This document shows, piece after piece, positions 27,792-37,894 of a stretch of DNA of 64,000 nt. The stretch is from Desulfotignum sp. Lineage in GTDB: Bacteria; Desulfobacterota; Desulfobacteria; Desulfobacterales; Desulfobacteraceae. The DNA lies in the NCBI GenBank assembly GCA_011390335.1, contig JAABSO010000012.1, positions 1 through 64,000 of the forward strand. The letters run 5' to 3'. The first letter of the stretch is position 1. Every line of letters starts with the position of its first letter. The position numbers and the translations under genes are program-made. The notes beneath the pieces are model-generated. The model made no database searches. It was not told the origin of the DNA and saw only the letters and a list, made by a program, of their open reading frames with translations.

Positions 27792-30700
27792 ATGCGCTTT
27801 CTGGGCAAATGGTCGGTGGAACACCGGGTATCGGTGAACCTGATCATGGTGTTTGTCATTGCAGCAGGCCTGTTCACGGTGCTGCACATGAAACGGGAGA
27901 TGTTTCCCCAGTTCTCCTTAGACATGATCCATATAGATGTGCCCTATCCGGGTGCCTCTCCGGAAGAGGTGGAAGAGGGCATCTGCATCAAGATCGAAGA
28001 ACAGCTCAAGAGCCTGGAAGATATCAAGGCCATGTATGCCACAGCCCTGGAAGGCCATGGATCTGTAACCATTGAGCTGTTTGCCGGCACAGACATCACA
28101 GACAAACGCAATGAGATAAAAACCCAGATCGATTTGATCGACTCCTTTCCCGTGGATGCAGAAGATCCGGTGATCACGGAAATCAAGAACAATGAGCCGG
28201 CCATTTATGTGGCGGTTTACGGGGATGTGTCAGAACAGGTGCTGCGGGATACGGCGGAAAAAATCAGAGATGACCTGGTGGACACCGAGGCAATCTCCCT
28301 TGCATCTTTGATCGGGGCACGGGAGTTTGAGATCTCCATTGAAGTGTCTGAAACAGATTTGAGGCAATACAACCTGTCCTTTGACCAGGTAGCCCGGGCC
28401 GTTAAAACCGGCAGCGTTGAATCCCCCGGTGGTCTGATCAAAGCGCCGGGGGGTGAATTTCTGGTGCGGGCCAAGGGCAAGCGGTATACAGAAGAAGATT
28501 TTGCCCAGATTCCCCTGAAGGCACAGGCAGACGGCACCGTGGTGCAGGTGGGGGATGTGGCAGATGTGAAAGACGGGTTTGAAGACACGGATCTTCTGGC
28601 CCGGTTCAATGGAAAACCTGCGGTCATGGTGGTGGTGAACCGCACCGATGACCAGGATACCATTGCCATTTCCGAAACAGTCATCTCCTATCTCCAGGAA
28701 AACCAGGCCCGCATGCCCAAAGGGATCACCCTGGGGTACTGGTTTGACATGGCAGACATGGTCCAGGAGCGCATCGACCTGCTGCTGAAAAACGGGTGGC
28801 AGGGGATTGTTCTGGTGTTTATTGTTCTGGCCCTTTTTCTGGACCTGGGGCTGGCTTTCTGGGTGGCGGCGGGAATCCCTATCTCGTTTATGGGTACGTT
28901 TCTGGTTCTGGATTATATCGGGGCCTCCATCAACATGCTCACATTGTTTGCATTTATCATGACCCTGGGTATTCTGGTGGATGATGCCATCATTGTGGGA
29001 GAGAATATCTACACCCATTTTCGTATGGGAAAATCACCGAAACAGGCGGTCTTAGACAGCATGGACCAGATCGGAGGACCGGTGGTCATGGCCGTGACCA
29101 CCACCATTGTGGCATTTTTGCCCCTGATGTATATCACCGGTATCATGGGAAAATTTATTTCCGTCATGCCCCAGGCTGTGATCTGCATTCTGGCTATATC
29201 CCTGGTGGAGGCGTTTGTGATTCTGCCTGCCCACCTGGCCCATACCCTGGAACCGGCCCGGTCCCACAGACCCATGGTCTACAGGATGTTGTTCTTCTGG
29301 TTTGAATGGATCAAAAAAGAGATCCTTGCGCTGCACAAACAGGCCAGACAATGGGTGGAAACAACCCAGGACCGGGTGATCCGGCGCCTTTACACCCCGC
29401 TGCTGCACTATTGTGTCAAAAATCGGTACTTTACCCTGGCCCTGGGCGCAGGATGCCTGATTGTCAGCATCGGCGCCATTGCCGGTGGCCATGTGCCTTT
29501 TGTTTTTTTTCCCAAGACCGATTCCAACTGGATGATCTGCGAGGTGGTTTATCCCCTTGGCACACCCTTTGAAGTCACAGAAGCCTCTATCAAACAGATT
29601 GAAAACGGGGCCTTTGCCCTGAATGATGCATTCCGGGACCAGGTGACAGGCCGCCGGGATCTGGTGAAAAATGCATTTTCCCTGGTGGGTGTCATCCCCC
29701 GCCGGGACTGGAAGCCCGGGGTGTATGGGGGACATTGCGGCCAGGTCTGGATCGAGATACAGCCGGCAGGATTCCGTGCCCATACCTCCGCATCACAGGT
29801 AACGGCCCGGTGGCGGGAACTGGCTGGAGGCATCTTAGGAGTGGAGCAGATCACCTATACCATTGTCAGCGGGGGCCCCGGGGGAAACCCCATTGAGATC
29901 CAGCTGGCCGGTTCCGACCTGGAAGGGCTCCAGAAGGCAGCCGATGCCCTGAAGACGGAAATCGCATCATATCCGGGCACCTTTGATGTGACCGATAATT
30001 TCAGGCCCGGTAAAATGGAAAAACAGATCCATATCCGCAAGGGAGCGGCATCATTAGGGGTGACCATGGCGGATATCGCCACCCAGCTGCGCCAGGCCTA
30101 CTACGGGGATGAGGCAGTCAAGGTCCAGCGGGGCAGGCATGATATCAAGGTCATGGTCCGGTATGCCGAAAAAGAGCGGGAAACAGAGGCCAGTATTGAA
30201 GCGCTTCGGATAAGGACCCCGGACGGCCGGCAGATCCCTTTGAACCAGGTGGCCCGTCTGGAGACCAGGCAGGGATATGCGGCCATCCAGCGGGTGGACC
30301 GGCACCGGGTGATCACGGTGATTTCCGATATTGATGAAGAAACAGCCAATGCACAGAAAATCGTGGAAGATCTCAAGACCGGGTTTCTGCCGGATCTTGC
30401 CACCCGGTTTCCCGGTGTGATTTATGACCTGGAGGGCCAGGCCCGGCGCACCGAAGAATCCATAGACAGCCTGACCAAGGGATTTTCCTTTGCCCTGATG
30501 GTGATGTTTCTGCTGCTGGCCAGCCAGTTTCGGTCCTATGTCCAGCCGATGATCATTATGATCGCAATTCCGTTCGGTCTCGTGGGTGCGGTTGCCGGCC
30601 ATTACATCATGGGTCTGGATATCACCATCATCAGCATATTCGGCATCGTGGCCCTGTCCGGCATTGTGATCAATGATTCTTTGATCCTTATCGATTTTGC

Positions 30701-31004
30701 CAATGCCGGGGCCCGTCAGGGTAAAAAGGTGGTGGAGGCAGTGGTTACAGCAGGGAAAAACCGGTTCAGACCGGTGCTGCTCACCTCCATCACCACGGTG
30801 GCAGGCCTGTTTCCATTGCTTCTGGAAACCAGTTTCCAGGCCCAGTTTCTCATTCCCATGGCCGTGAGCATCAGCTTCGGCCTGGCCGCCGCCACCTGCC
30901 TGACCCTGTTGTTTGTGCCGGCATTGTACGTTATTATCCAGGACCTGGCGGGTGTGTTCACCCCGAGCAAAGAAAGTCGGACCCTGCCGGAAAAAAAAGA
31001 ATAA
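27792..31004 (+). CDS. RND efflux permease (AcrB/MdtB-type)
   Basis: A 1070-residue inner-membrane proton-driven exporter. The first helix (about residues 11-29) is followed by a large periplasmic loop (DVPYPGASPEEVEE), then helices 2-6 with TLGILVDDAIIVGENI (about residues 395-410), a second periplasmic loop and helices 7-12 with IVALSGIVINDSLILIDFAN. The acidic pair of the proton relay is present (VDDAI). The length is standard for the family. It lies three bases after the adaptor gene, forming a two-gene unit. Confidence 0.92.
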   Translation: MRFLGKWSVEHRVSVNLIMVFVIAAGLFTVLHMKREMFPQFSLDMIHIDVPYPGASPEEVEEGICIKIEEQLKSLEDIKAMYATALEGHGSVTIELFAGTDITDKRNEIKTQIDLIDSFPVDAEDPVITEIKNNEPAIYVAVYGDVSEQVLRDTAEKIRDDLVDTEAISLASLIGAREFEISIEVSETDLRQYNLSFDQVARAVKTGSVESPGGLIKAPGGEFLVRAKGKRYTEEDFAQIPLKAQADGTVVQVGDVADVKDGFEDTDLLARFNGKPAVMVVVNRTDDQDTIAISETVISYLQENQARMPKGITLGYWFDMADMVQERIDLLLKNGWQGIVLVFIVLALFLDLGLAFWVAAGIPISFMGTFLVLDYIGASINMLTLFAFIMTLGILVDDAIIVGENIYTHFRMGKSPKQAVLDSMDQIGGPVVMAVTTTIVAFLPLMYITGIMGKFISVMPQAVICILAISLVEAFVILPAHLAHTLEPARSHRPMVYRMLFFWFEWIKKEILALHKQARQWVETTQDRVIRRLYTPLLHYCVKNRYFTLALGAGCLIVSIGAIAGGHVPFVFFPKTDSNWMICEVVYPLGTPFEVTEASIKQIENGAFALNDAFRDQVTGRRDLVKNAFSLVGVIPRRDWKPGVYGGHCGQVWIEIQPAGFRAHTSASQVTARWRELAGGILGVEQITYTIVSGGPGGNPIEIQLAGSDLEGLQKAADALKTEIASYPGTFDVTDNFRPGKMEKQIHIRKGAASLGVTMADIATQLRQAYYGDEAVKVQRGRHDIKVMVRYAEKERETEASIEALRIRTPDGRQIPLNQVARLETRQGYAAIQRVDRHRVITVISDIDEETANAQKIVEDLKTGFLPDLATRFPGVIYDLEGQARRTEESIDSLTKGFSFALMVMFLLLASQFRSYVQPMIIMIAIPFGLVGAVAGHYIMGLDITIISIFGIVALSGIVINDSLILIDFANAGARQGKKVVEAVVTAGKNRFRPVLLTSITTVAGLFPLLLETSFQAQFLIPMAVSISFGLAAATCLTLLFVPALYVIIQDLAGVFTPSKESRTLPEKKE

Positions 31005-31061
31005 CCGCGGGTTGTTAAAGGCTGTAAAACCGGTTGTTAAAGGCCGTAAAAAGGATGTGAA

Positions 31062-31925
31062 ATGGACAATATCTTTACTGAAAATTTCTGGATCCATGAA
31101 TGGGAAAAAACCAAATCCGATGACACCTGCGCGGTGCACAAAGGGTATGCCACCCCTGAATACTGGGACAAGGCAGCTGCCACCTATAATAAAGGCAAAA
31201 AAGAGCGGCAGCACAGAAAAGTGTTAAAAACCCTGGACCGGTTCCAGGAAGCCGGCTTGCTCAAAAAAGGCATGACCGTACTGGACATCGGCTGCGGTAC
31301 TGGAGACCTGGCCCTGGGACTGGCCAAGAAAGGGGCACATGTCACAGCCCTGGATTTTTCTTCTGCCATGCTGGACCGGGTTGCCCAAATCATTCCGCCG
31401 CAGTTGTCGGATCAGATCGATCTATGCTGTGAAAACTGGCATGATATTGATATCAAAAAACAAAGATGGGAAAGCCGGTTCGATCTTGTGATCGGGTTTA
31501 TGGCACCGGCATTGTCCACATCCAAAGCGTTTTTTAAAATGATGGCCTGCGGAAAAAAAGGGTTCGCCATCCGGGGATGGGCTGCCAAAAAACCTGATCC
31601 GGTCATGGCAGCCCTGTGGGAAAAGATCATGGACAAGCCCCTGGAGGACCGGCCTCAGTCTATTCTGTACAAGATCAATCTGCTGTTTTCCATGGGTATT
31701 TTTCCCGATATCTGGTTTGACACCATGGTATGGGACCAGACAGCCACCCTGGACCAGGAGATGCAGAACCAGGTGGCTTTTTTTGAAAAGGTGAGCCCCG
31801 GGCCCCAACCCCAGCTCAGGCAGATCATCCGCACCTGTCTTGAAAGCATGCAAAAAGACGGCAGCATCAGCAGACAGCAGAAAGGGCTCACCGCCACGGC
31901 GGTCTGGGTCAAAGACCGGTGGTGA
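31062..31925 (+). CDS. Class I SAM-dependent methyltransferase
   Basis: A 287-residue Rossmann-fold methyltransferase. The SAM-binding motif I is VLDIGCGTGDLALGLA (about residues 71-86), followed by TALDFSSAMLDR. The substrate is not evident. The N-terminus (MDNIFTENFWIHEWEKTK) resembles proteins annotated only as methyltransferases in Desulfobacterota. It lies downstream of the RND pair and converges with the ArsR gene. Confidence 0.8.
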   Translation: MDNIFTENFWIHEWEKTKSDDTCAVHKGYATPEYWDKAAATYNKGKKERQHRKVLKTLDRFQEAGLLKKGMTVLDIGCGTGDLALGLAKKGAHVTALDFSSAMLDRVAQIIPPQLSDQIDLCCENWHDIDIKKQRWESRFDLVIGFMAPALSTSKAFFKMMACGKKGFAIRGWAAKKPDPVMAALWEKIMDKPLEDRPQSILYKINLLFSMGIFPDIWFDTMVWDQTATLDQEMQNQVAFFEKVSPGPQPQLRQIIRTCLESMQKDGSISRQQKGLTATAVWVKDRW

Positions 31926-31931
31926 AGATTC

Positions 31932-32297
31932 TCAGTGCCGGATATGGGTCAGACTGGTGATGATAAGGGAGCGCACATGGTCGTCATCCAGAGAATAGTA
32001 CACAATTTTTCCCTGGCGCCGGTTTTTGACGATTTTAAGCCCCCTGAGAATGCGCAGCTGGTGGGATACGGCAGATTCGCTCTGGCTGCAGATGGCGGCA
32101 ATATCACAGACACAATGCTCTGTGTCCAGAAGACACAGCACAATCTTCAGCCGGGAGGGATCACCCAGGGCCTTGAATATGGCCGACATCCCCATGATAT
32201 CTTCCGGGGCAGGCAAAGAGAGCAGGGTGGCGCTTACCTTTGCAGCATCAATGCATTTTTCTGAACACACATCCAGCTCTTTTTCGTGCATGTCCAT
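31932..32297 (-). CDS. ArsR/SmtB-family metalloregulator
   Basis: A 121-residue winged-helix repressor. Two candidate metal sites are visible. An alpha3N-type site could use Cys11 and Cys15 at the N-terminus with Cys62 and Cys64 of the HCVCD motif, as in CadC. An alpha5-type site could use Asp105, His107, His118 and His121, as in SmtB or ZiaR. The recognition helix is SQSESAVSHQLRIL. Its ATG overlaps the stop of the upstream DtxR-type gene by one base, so the two are co-translated. The likely targets are metal-transport genes. Confidence 0.88.
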   Translation of the reverse strand: MDMHEKELDVCSEKCIDAAKVSATLLSLPAPEDIMGMSAIFKALGDPSRLKIVLCLLDTEHCVCDIAAICSQSESAVSHQLRILRGLKIVKNRRQGKIVYYSLDDDHVRSLIITSLTHIRH

Positions 32298-32710
32298 TAT
32301 TCCTGGTTCTGTTTTCTGTGGGGACAGGCATCAAGGGTGTCGATAAACGCCACAAATTTTTTAAAGGTGTGGGTGTCCATGGCATGCTCCATGCGGCAGG
32401 CGGTCTCATCTGCCCGGTCTTCATCCACGCAAAGTATCCTGAACAAAAAATCCTTGAGCACGATATGGCGGTGTGCAATCTTTTTTGCAATTTTTTCCCC
32501 TTCAAGGGTCAGGGTCACATACCCGTAAGGCTCATAATTGATCAGGTTCTGGGAAGCCAGTTTTTTGAGCATCCCGGTGACAGAGCCTCTTTTGATATTG
32601 AGTTTTGCAGCAATATCCTTGGATCGGGCCACCGTGTTTCTGGTCTGCAGTTCCAGTATGGTTTCCAGATAATCTTCCAGGCTTTCGGAAAGGGGAATGG
32701 TTTTTTCCAT
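32297..32710 (-). CDS. DtxR/MntR-family metal-dependent regulator
   Basis: A 137-residue iron- or manganese-sensing repressor. The N-terminal winged helix has SLEDYLETILEL and the recognition helix KDIAAKLNIKRGSVTGMLKKL; the dimerisation domain carries metal-type ligands in GEKIAKKIAHRH and CRMEHAMD (E and H). The C-terminal SH3 domain is missing, as in MntR-type short members. It is transcribed divergently from feoAB, with a palindrome between them (32766-32793). Confidence 0.9.
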   Translation of the reverse strand: MEKTIPLSESLEDYLETILELQTRNTVARSKDIAAKLNIKRGSVTGMLKKLASQNLINYEPYGYVTLTLEGEKIAKKIAHRHIVLKDFLFRILCVDEDRADETACRMEHAMDTHTFKKFVAFIDTLDACPHRKQNQE

Positions 32711-32765
32711 GGGGGTTCCTCCATTTTGTATTCCTTTTCTTTTTATATCCCATTGATATAGTAAG

Positions 32766-32793
32766 TCAAATAAATATTTTTATATTTATTTGA
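32766..32793. promoter_or_regulatory. Perfect 12-bp palindromic operator between dtxR-type gene and feoAB
   Basis: TCAAATAAATAT at 32766-32777 is the exact reverse complement of 32782-32793, separated by TTTT. It lies just upstream of a consensus promoter for feoAB and 56 bases from the divergent regulator gene. A DtxR-family protein binding here would repress or activate both directions. The binding protein is inferred from position. Confidence 0.7.
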
Positions 32794-32801
32794 TAATGTT
32801 A

Positions 32802-32830
32802 TTGACAATATTAAAAGTTAGCTATATAAA
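32802..32830 (+). promoter_or_regulatory. Sigma-70 promoter of feoAB
   Basis: TTGACA (32802-32807) and TATAAA (32825-32830) are spaced by 17 bases. The start codon of feoA is 61 bases downstream of the -10. Confidence 0.7.
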
Positions 32831-32891
32831 ACTTCGAAAGCAACAACTGAATATGGTTTTTACATATATATTCACACAAAGGAGAAAACCA

Positions 32892-33125
32892 ATGCCGTAC
32901 ATCCAATTGAGGCAGATGCAGGTGAACCAGACCGGCATCATTGCCGGTATCAAGGCCAGGGGCGAACTGGGCACAAGGCTTCGGGACATGGGTCTGGTTC
33001 CGGGCAAAGAGATCCGCATCCTGGGCAAAGCCCCGCTGTATGATCCGGTGTCGCTGCGAATCATGGGATTCACCCTGACCCTGCGTAACAATGAAGCAGA
33101 CCATATTCTTGTGGAGGTCAATTAA
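32892..33125 (+). CDS. feoA: Ferrous iron transport protein A
   Basis: A 77-residue SH3-like cytoplasmic protein needed for FeoB function. The pattern LRQMQVNQTGIIAGIKARGELGTRLRDMGLVPGKEI is typical, as is SLRIMGFTLTLRNNEA. An AAAGGAGAAAA site lies just before the ATG at 32892. It is followed at one base by feoB. Confidence 0.93.
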   Translation: MPYIQLRQMQVNQTGIIAGIKARGELGTRLRDMGLVPGKEIRILGKAPLYDPVSLRIMGFTLTLRNNEADHILVEVN

Positions 33126-33126
33126 A

Positions 33127-35256
33127 ATGGGTATCGCCATTGCGCTGGCCGGCAACCCCAATTCCGGCAAAACAACGTTGTTCAATGTTCTCACCGGTGC
33201 CAGACAGCACGTGGGCAATTATCCCGGGGTGACCGTGGAAAAAAAACAGGGCAGATGTGTATCCGGCAGTGATGAATTTCATGTGGTGGATCTGCCGGGC
33301 ACCTATTCGTTGAGTGCCTATTCCTTAGAAGAGGTGGTGGCCAGAGATTTTATCGTCAAGGAACAGCCGGCCATGGTTGTCAACATCGTGGATGCATCCA
33401 ACCTGGAGCGCAACCTGTATCTGACCCTTCAGTTCATGGAAATGGGTATCAGTGTGTGCATTGCTCTGAATATGATGGATGTGGCAAAAAAACGCGGCAT
33501 TGACATTGACATTGCAAAATTGTCTTCCCTGCTGGGGTTGCCGGTGGTGCCCATGGTGGCCCGGACCGGCAAAGGCAGAGATGATCTGCTCAAAATCGTG
33601 GCAGACCATGCCAAAACCCGGACCAGATCCTTGAAGATATCCTATGGCCGGGATATTGACGAAGCCCTGGATGAGATGGTGGAAAAGATCAGTTCTGAAC
33701 ATTTTCTGACCGACCGATACCTTCCCCGGTGGGTGGCATTAAAATACCTGGAAAATGATGTGCAGATCCTGGAAATGGGAAAAGAACAGAACCCGCAGAT
33801 GGATACCTGGCTGTCATCTGTAACCCGGAAACTGACCCATCACCTGGATACCACCCTGGACACCCATCCGGAAGGCATGATCGCAGATCAGCGCTACGGG
33901 TTCATTACATCCATCCTCAAACAGGGGGTGATGACCTGTACCCGGGACAAAAACCGGATTGAAACCTCTGATAAAATTGATAAAATTGTCACCCACAGGT
34001 TCCTGGGCCCCATGCTCATGGTGGCCGTGCTCATGGGGTTGTATCAGTTCACCTTTGCCTACAGTGCGGTACCCGTGGGATGGTGTGAGGGTTTTTTCGG
34101 GTGGCTTGCGGGCAGGGTGGACGGCCTGCTGTCAGATGGGCTGCTCAAATCCCTTGTGATTTCCGGTATCATTGACGGGGTCGGCGGGGTTTTGGGATTT
34201 GTGCCGTTGATAATGTTCATGTTTTTGGGGATATCCTTTCTGGAGGATACCGGGTACCTGGCCCGGATGGCATTCATGCTGGACCGGATTTTCCGGCTGT
34301 TTGGTCTGCATGGCGCATCAGTCATGGCTTTTATTGTATCCGGCGGCATCGCCGGGGGCTGTGCCGTGCCCGGTGTCATGGCAGCCAGGACCCTCAAGTC
34401 TCCCAAAGAACGGCTGGCCACGCTGCTCACCGTACCTTTCATGAACTGCGGGGCCAAACTGCCTGTGTACGCCCTGTTGGTGGCGGCATTTTTCAGTGAA
34501 AACCAGGCCCGGGTCATGTTCATCATCACCCTGATTTCCTGGGTGGGGGCCCTGCTGGTGGCAAAACTGCTGCGATCCACGGTTATACAGGGGCCGGCCA
34601 CCCCCTTTGTAATGGAACTGCCGCCCTATAGGTTGCCCACCTTCAAGGGCCTGGCCATCCATACCTGGGAGCGGACCTGGCAGTATATCAAAAAAGCGGG
34701 TACGGTGATTCTGGGGATTTCCATTATTCTGTGGGCCATGATGACCTTTCCCCGGCTGGATACCGCAATAACGGCTGATCCTGCCCAGGTCGGCACCCAG
34801 CAGGCGGCGGCCCGGCAGACAGACGAAGAAAAAGTGGACCAGGCTTCGGCAGCCCTGCGGCATTCCATTGCCGGCCGCATGGGGACGGCAATGGAGCCAG
34901 TGACCCGTCTGGCCGGATTTGACTGGCAGACCAATATTGCCCTGGTGGGGGGATTTGCCGCCAAAGAGGTGGTGGTGTCCACCCTGGGAACCGCCTATTC
35001 CCTGGGAGATGTGGATCCCGAGGATGCAGGATCTTTGTCCGAGCGGCTGCAGTCTGCCCCTGGATGGGGGCCCATCACCGCCTTCAGCCTGATTCTGTTC
35101 ACCATTTTTTACTCTCCTTGTTTTGTTGCCGTGGTCTGCATTGCAAAAGAAGCCGGATCATGGAAATGGGGGGCGTTTTCCATGGCGTTCAACACCCTGC
35201 TGGCCCTTGGGGTGTCCATCGCGTTTTTCCAGACCGCCACCTGGATCATGTCATAA
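33127..35256 (+). CDS. feoB: Ferrous iron transport protein B
   Basis: A 709-residue inner-membrane Fe(II) transporter. The N-terminal G domain has GNPNSGKTT (residues 9-17), DLPGTYSL and the NMMD guanine-specificity motif. The membrane part has the gate motifs with conserved cysteines (GGCAVPGVMAART and FMNCGAKLPVYALL). A GGAGGT site inside the feoA 3' end serves the ATG at 33127. It is controlled by the promoter and palindrome upstream of feoA. Confidence 0.95.
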   Translation: MGIAIALAGNPNSGKTTLFNVLTGARQHVGNYPGVTVEKKQGRCVSGSDEFHVVDLPGTYSLSAYSLEEVVARDFIVKEQPAMVVNIVDASNLERNLYLTLQFMEMGISVCIALNMMDVAKKRGIDIDIAKLSSLLGLPVVPMVARTGKGRDDLLKIVADHAKTRTRSLKISYGRDIDEALDEMVEKISSEHFLTDRYLPRWVALKYLENDVQILEMGKEQNPQMDTWLSSVTRKLTHHLDTTLDTHPEGMIADQRYGFITSILKQGVMTCTRDKNRIETSDKIDKIVTHRFLGPMLMVAVLMGLYQFTFAYSAVPVGWCEGFFGWLAGRVDGLLSDGLLKSLVISGIIDGVGGVLGFVPLIMFMFLGISFLEDTGYLARMAFMLDRIFRLFGLHGASVMAFIVSGGIAGGCAVPGVMAARTLKSPKERLATLLTVPFMNCGAKLPVYALLVAAFFSENQARVMFIITLISWVGALLVAKLLRSTVIQGPATPFVMELPPYRLPTFKGLAIHTWERTWQYIKKAGTVILGISIILWAMMTFPRLDTAITADPAQVGTQQAAARQTDEEKVDQASAALRHSIAGRMGTAMEPVTRLAGFDWQTNIALVGGFAAKEVVVSTLGTAYSLGDVDPEDAGSLSERLQSAPGWGPITAFSLILFTIFYSPCFVAVVCIAKEAGSWKWGAFSMAFNTLLALGVSIAFFQTATWIMS

Positions 35257-35464
35257 CCATTGTTCATAAACCTGAAGGTGTCCTGTGCCTTATCCTGCAA
35301 AAGATTTGGGAAAGATGCGATTCACCTCACCGGAATGGTATGTCCATGTTATAAATTTTGCTGGAATTTCGCTAATTGTCGCTGTTTGGGTTGTCATGGG
35401 AAAAAACAATATTATAGTATAGTAATTATTGACTGCAAACCCCAATGCATAGCAGAGGTGTTAT

Positions 35465-37894
35465 ATGACCGATGACAACAGGCCCATTACCCCTGAAATT
35501 GTGAATGGTGACGGTGAAGAGGAAACAGAAAACAAAAAAAAACAGCAGAACACCGGCGGCCAGCTTATTACGCAGAGCCATAAACCCGATATCCTGTATA
35601 TAGTGCCCATTACAGGACGTCCCCATCTGCCGGCCCAGGTACAGCCTTTGGTTGTGAGCAAACAGCGGTGGGAAAAAACCCTGGCAAAGGCGGCCAATGA
35701 CTCCCACAGCCTGCTGGGGCTCAGCTATCTGTCAGAAGTTAAAGGAAAATATGTCTATAAAGAGGATTTTCCTGAAGTCGGCTGTGTGGTGCGGATGCTC
35801 AACATGGTGGAGGTGGAGGACAATATTCAGTTCATTGCCCAGGGTCTGGAACGTTTCAAAATCAAGAAGTTTTTATCTGACAAACCCCCTTTTGTGGTCC
35901 AGGTGGAGTATTTCAAGCAGCTAAAAGAGGATGAGGACAAACTCAAGGCCTATGCCATCTCCATCATCAGTTCCATCAAACAGCTGCTCTCTTTGAATCC
36001 GCTGTATTCAGAAGAACTCAAACAGTATTTGGGCCGGTTCAGCCCGGATCAACCCTCTCCGTTGACGGATTTTGCCGCCGGCATCACCACGGCATCAGGG
36101 GATGTGCTCCAGGAAATCCTGGAAACCGAATCTGTTATAGAACGCATGAAACAGGTGCTCATGCTGCTGCAAAAGGAAATTGAAATTGCCAAGCTCCAGA
36201 CCAAGATCCGCAAGGATATCAATACCCAGGTGGATGAGAACAAGCGCAAATTTTTTCTCAAGGAACAGCTCAAGGCCATCCAGAAAGAACTGGGGATGCA
36301 AAAAGATGACAAAACCTCGGATGTGGACCGGTTCAAACAGCGATTTGAAGCGCTTGATCCGCCCGAAGAGGTGGCCAAACGCTTTGAAGAAGAGATTGAA
36401 AAGCTGTCAGTGCTGGAAACAGGGTCTGCTGAATACGGTGTTACCAGAAATTATCTTGACTGGATAACCGTCTTTCCCTGGGGGGTGTATTCCGAGGATA
36501 ACATAGACATTGAGCGGGCGGAACAGGTGCTGGATCGGGATCATGCCGGGCTGTCCGATGTCAAGGAGCGGATCATCGAGTTTTTTGCCGCAGGGGTATA
36601 CAAAAAAGATGTATCCGGTTCCATCATATTATTTGTGGGCCCGCCGGGCGTGGGTAAAACCTCCATTGGCAAGTCCATTGCCGAAGCTCTGGGCCGCAAA
36701 TTTTACCGGTTCAGCCTCGGCGGTATCAGGGATGAGGCGGAAATCAAAGGGCACCGCAGGACCTATGTGGGGGCCATGCCCGGTAAAATGGTCCAGGCCT
36801 TAAAAGATTCAAAAGTGGCCAATCCCGTGATCATGCTGGATGAGGTGGACAAGATCGGAATTTCCTATCAGGGTGATCCGGCATCCGCCCTGCTCGAGGT
36901 GCTGGATCCGGAGCAGAATGCCGAATTTTTAGACCATTACCTGGATCTGCGCATTGATCTGTCCAAGGTGCTGTTCATCTGTACGGCCAATACCCTGGAT
37001 ACCATTCCCAGCCCGCTGCTGGACCGCATGGACCGGATCAACCTGTCCGGATACATCACCCAGGAAAAAATTGAAATCGCCAGAAAACACCTGTGGCCCA
37101 AACTCTTGAAACGCAACAAGCTTGCTGCCTCCACCATTACCATTACCGATCCCACCATCCGCCATCTGATTGAAGGATATGCCAGGGAAGCCGGGGTGCG
37201 GAATCTGGAAAAACTGCTCAACAAGATTATCCGCAAAAGCATAGTCACTATTTTAAAAGGGGAAAAGCAAAGGGTTCGGGTGACCATCAAATCCCTGGAA
37301 AAATTCCTGGGTCTTCCGATGTTTAAAACAGAAAAACAGATGCAGGGAGTGGGCATTGCCACGGGTCTTGCCTGGACCTCCATGGGCGGGGTCACCTTGC
37401 CCATTGAAGCGGTGAAGGTCCATGATAAAGGTTCCGGTATCAAGCTGACCGGGAAATTAGGGGATGTGATGCAGGAATCAGCCTCCATTGCCCTGTCCCA
37501 TGTGCGGGCCAATTCTAAAACCTTGGGCATTGATGCCGCCTATTTTGACGAGGCCTTTATCCATCTGCATGTGCCGGAAGGTGCCACGCCCAAAGACGGC
37601 CCCAGTGCCGGGATCACCATTACCACGGCCCTTGTTTCCCTTGCCCGGAAAAAGGTGATCAACAGACCTCTGGCCATGACCGGAGAGATCACCCTCACAG
37701 GCAAGGTACTGCCTGTGGGGGGGATCAAGGAAAAGATCATTGCCGCCAGAAGATCCGGCATCAATGAAATCATCCTGCCGGAAGGGTGTATCAGTGAATT
37801 TGAAAAACTGCCTGATCACATCAAGGATGGCATCGATTTTTCCTTTGTCAAACACTACAAAGAAGTTTTCAAGCAGGTGTTTGAAAAAAAGTAA
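35465..37894 (+). CDS. lon: ATP-dependent Lon protease
   Basis: An 809-residue cytoplasmic AAA+ serine protease that removes damaged and regulatory proteins. The N domain covers about residues 30-230, a coiled coil follows, and Walker A is GPPGVGKTS near residue 393. The catalytic serine is Ser714 in PKDGPSAG, with the lysine of the dyad in GGIKEK (residues 752-757). The first 35 residues are highly charged and longer than in many Lon proteins. No heat-shock promoter element was recognised upstream. Confidence 0.96.
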   Translation: MTDDNRPITPEIVNGDGEEETENKKKQQNTGGQLITQSHKPDILYIVPITGRPHLPAQVQPLVVSKQRWEKTLAKAANDSHSLLGLSYLSEVKGKYVYKEDFPEVGCVVRMLNMVEVEDNIQFIAQGLERFKIKKFLSDKPPFVVQVEYFKQLKEDEDKLKAYAISIISSIKQLLSLNPLYSEELKQYLGRFSPDQPSPLTDFAAGITTASGDVLQEILETESVIERMKQVLMLLQKEIEIAKLQTKIRKDINTQVDENKRKFFLKEQLKAIQKELGMQKDDKTSDVDRFKQRFEALDPPEEVAKRFEEEIEKLSVLETGSAEYGVTRNYLDWITVFPWGVYSEDNIDIERAEQVLDRDHAGLSDVKERIIEFFAAGVYKKDVSGSIILFVGPPGVGKTSIGKSIAEALGRKFYRFSLGGIRDEAEIKGHRRTYVGAMPGKMVQALKDSKVANPVIMLDEVDKIGISYQGDPASALLEVLDPEQNAEFLDHYLDLRIDLSKVLFICTANTLDTIPSPLLDRMDRINLSGYITQEKIEIARKHLWPKLLKRNKLAASTITITDPTIRHLIEGYAREAGVRNLEKLLNKIIRKSIVTILKGEKQRVRVTIKSLEKFLGLPMFKTEKQMQGVGIATGLAWTSMGGVTLPIEAVKVHDKGSGIKLTGKLGDVMQESASIALSHVRANSKTLGIDAAYFDEAFIHLHVPEGATPKDGPSAGITITTALVSLARKKVINRPLAMTGEITLTGKVLPVGGIKEKIIAARRSGINEIILPEGCISEFEKLPDHIKDGIDFSFVKHYKEVFKQVFEKK

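Noticed and set aside
30054..31214. 386-codon minus-strand frame antisense to the RND permease
   Set aside because: His/Gln/Gly-rich composition typical of an antisense shadow of a strongly biased gene.
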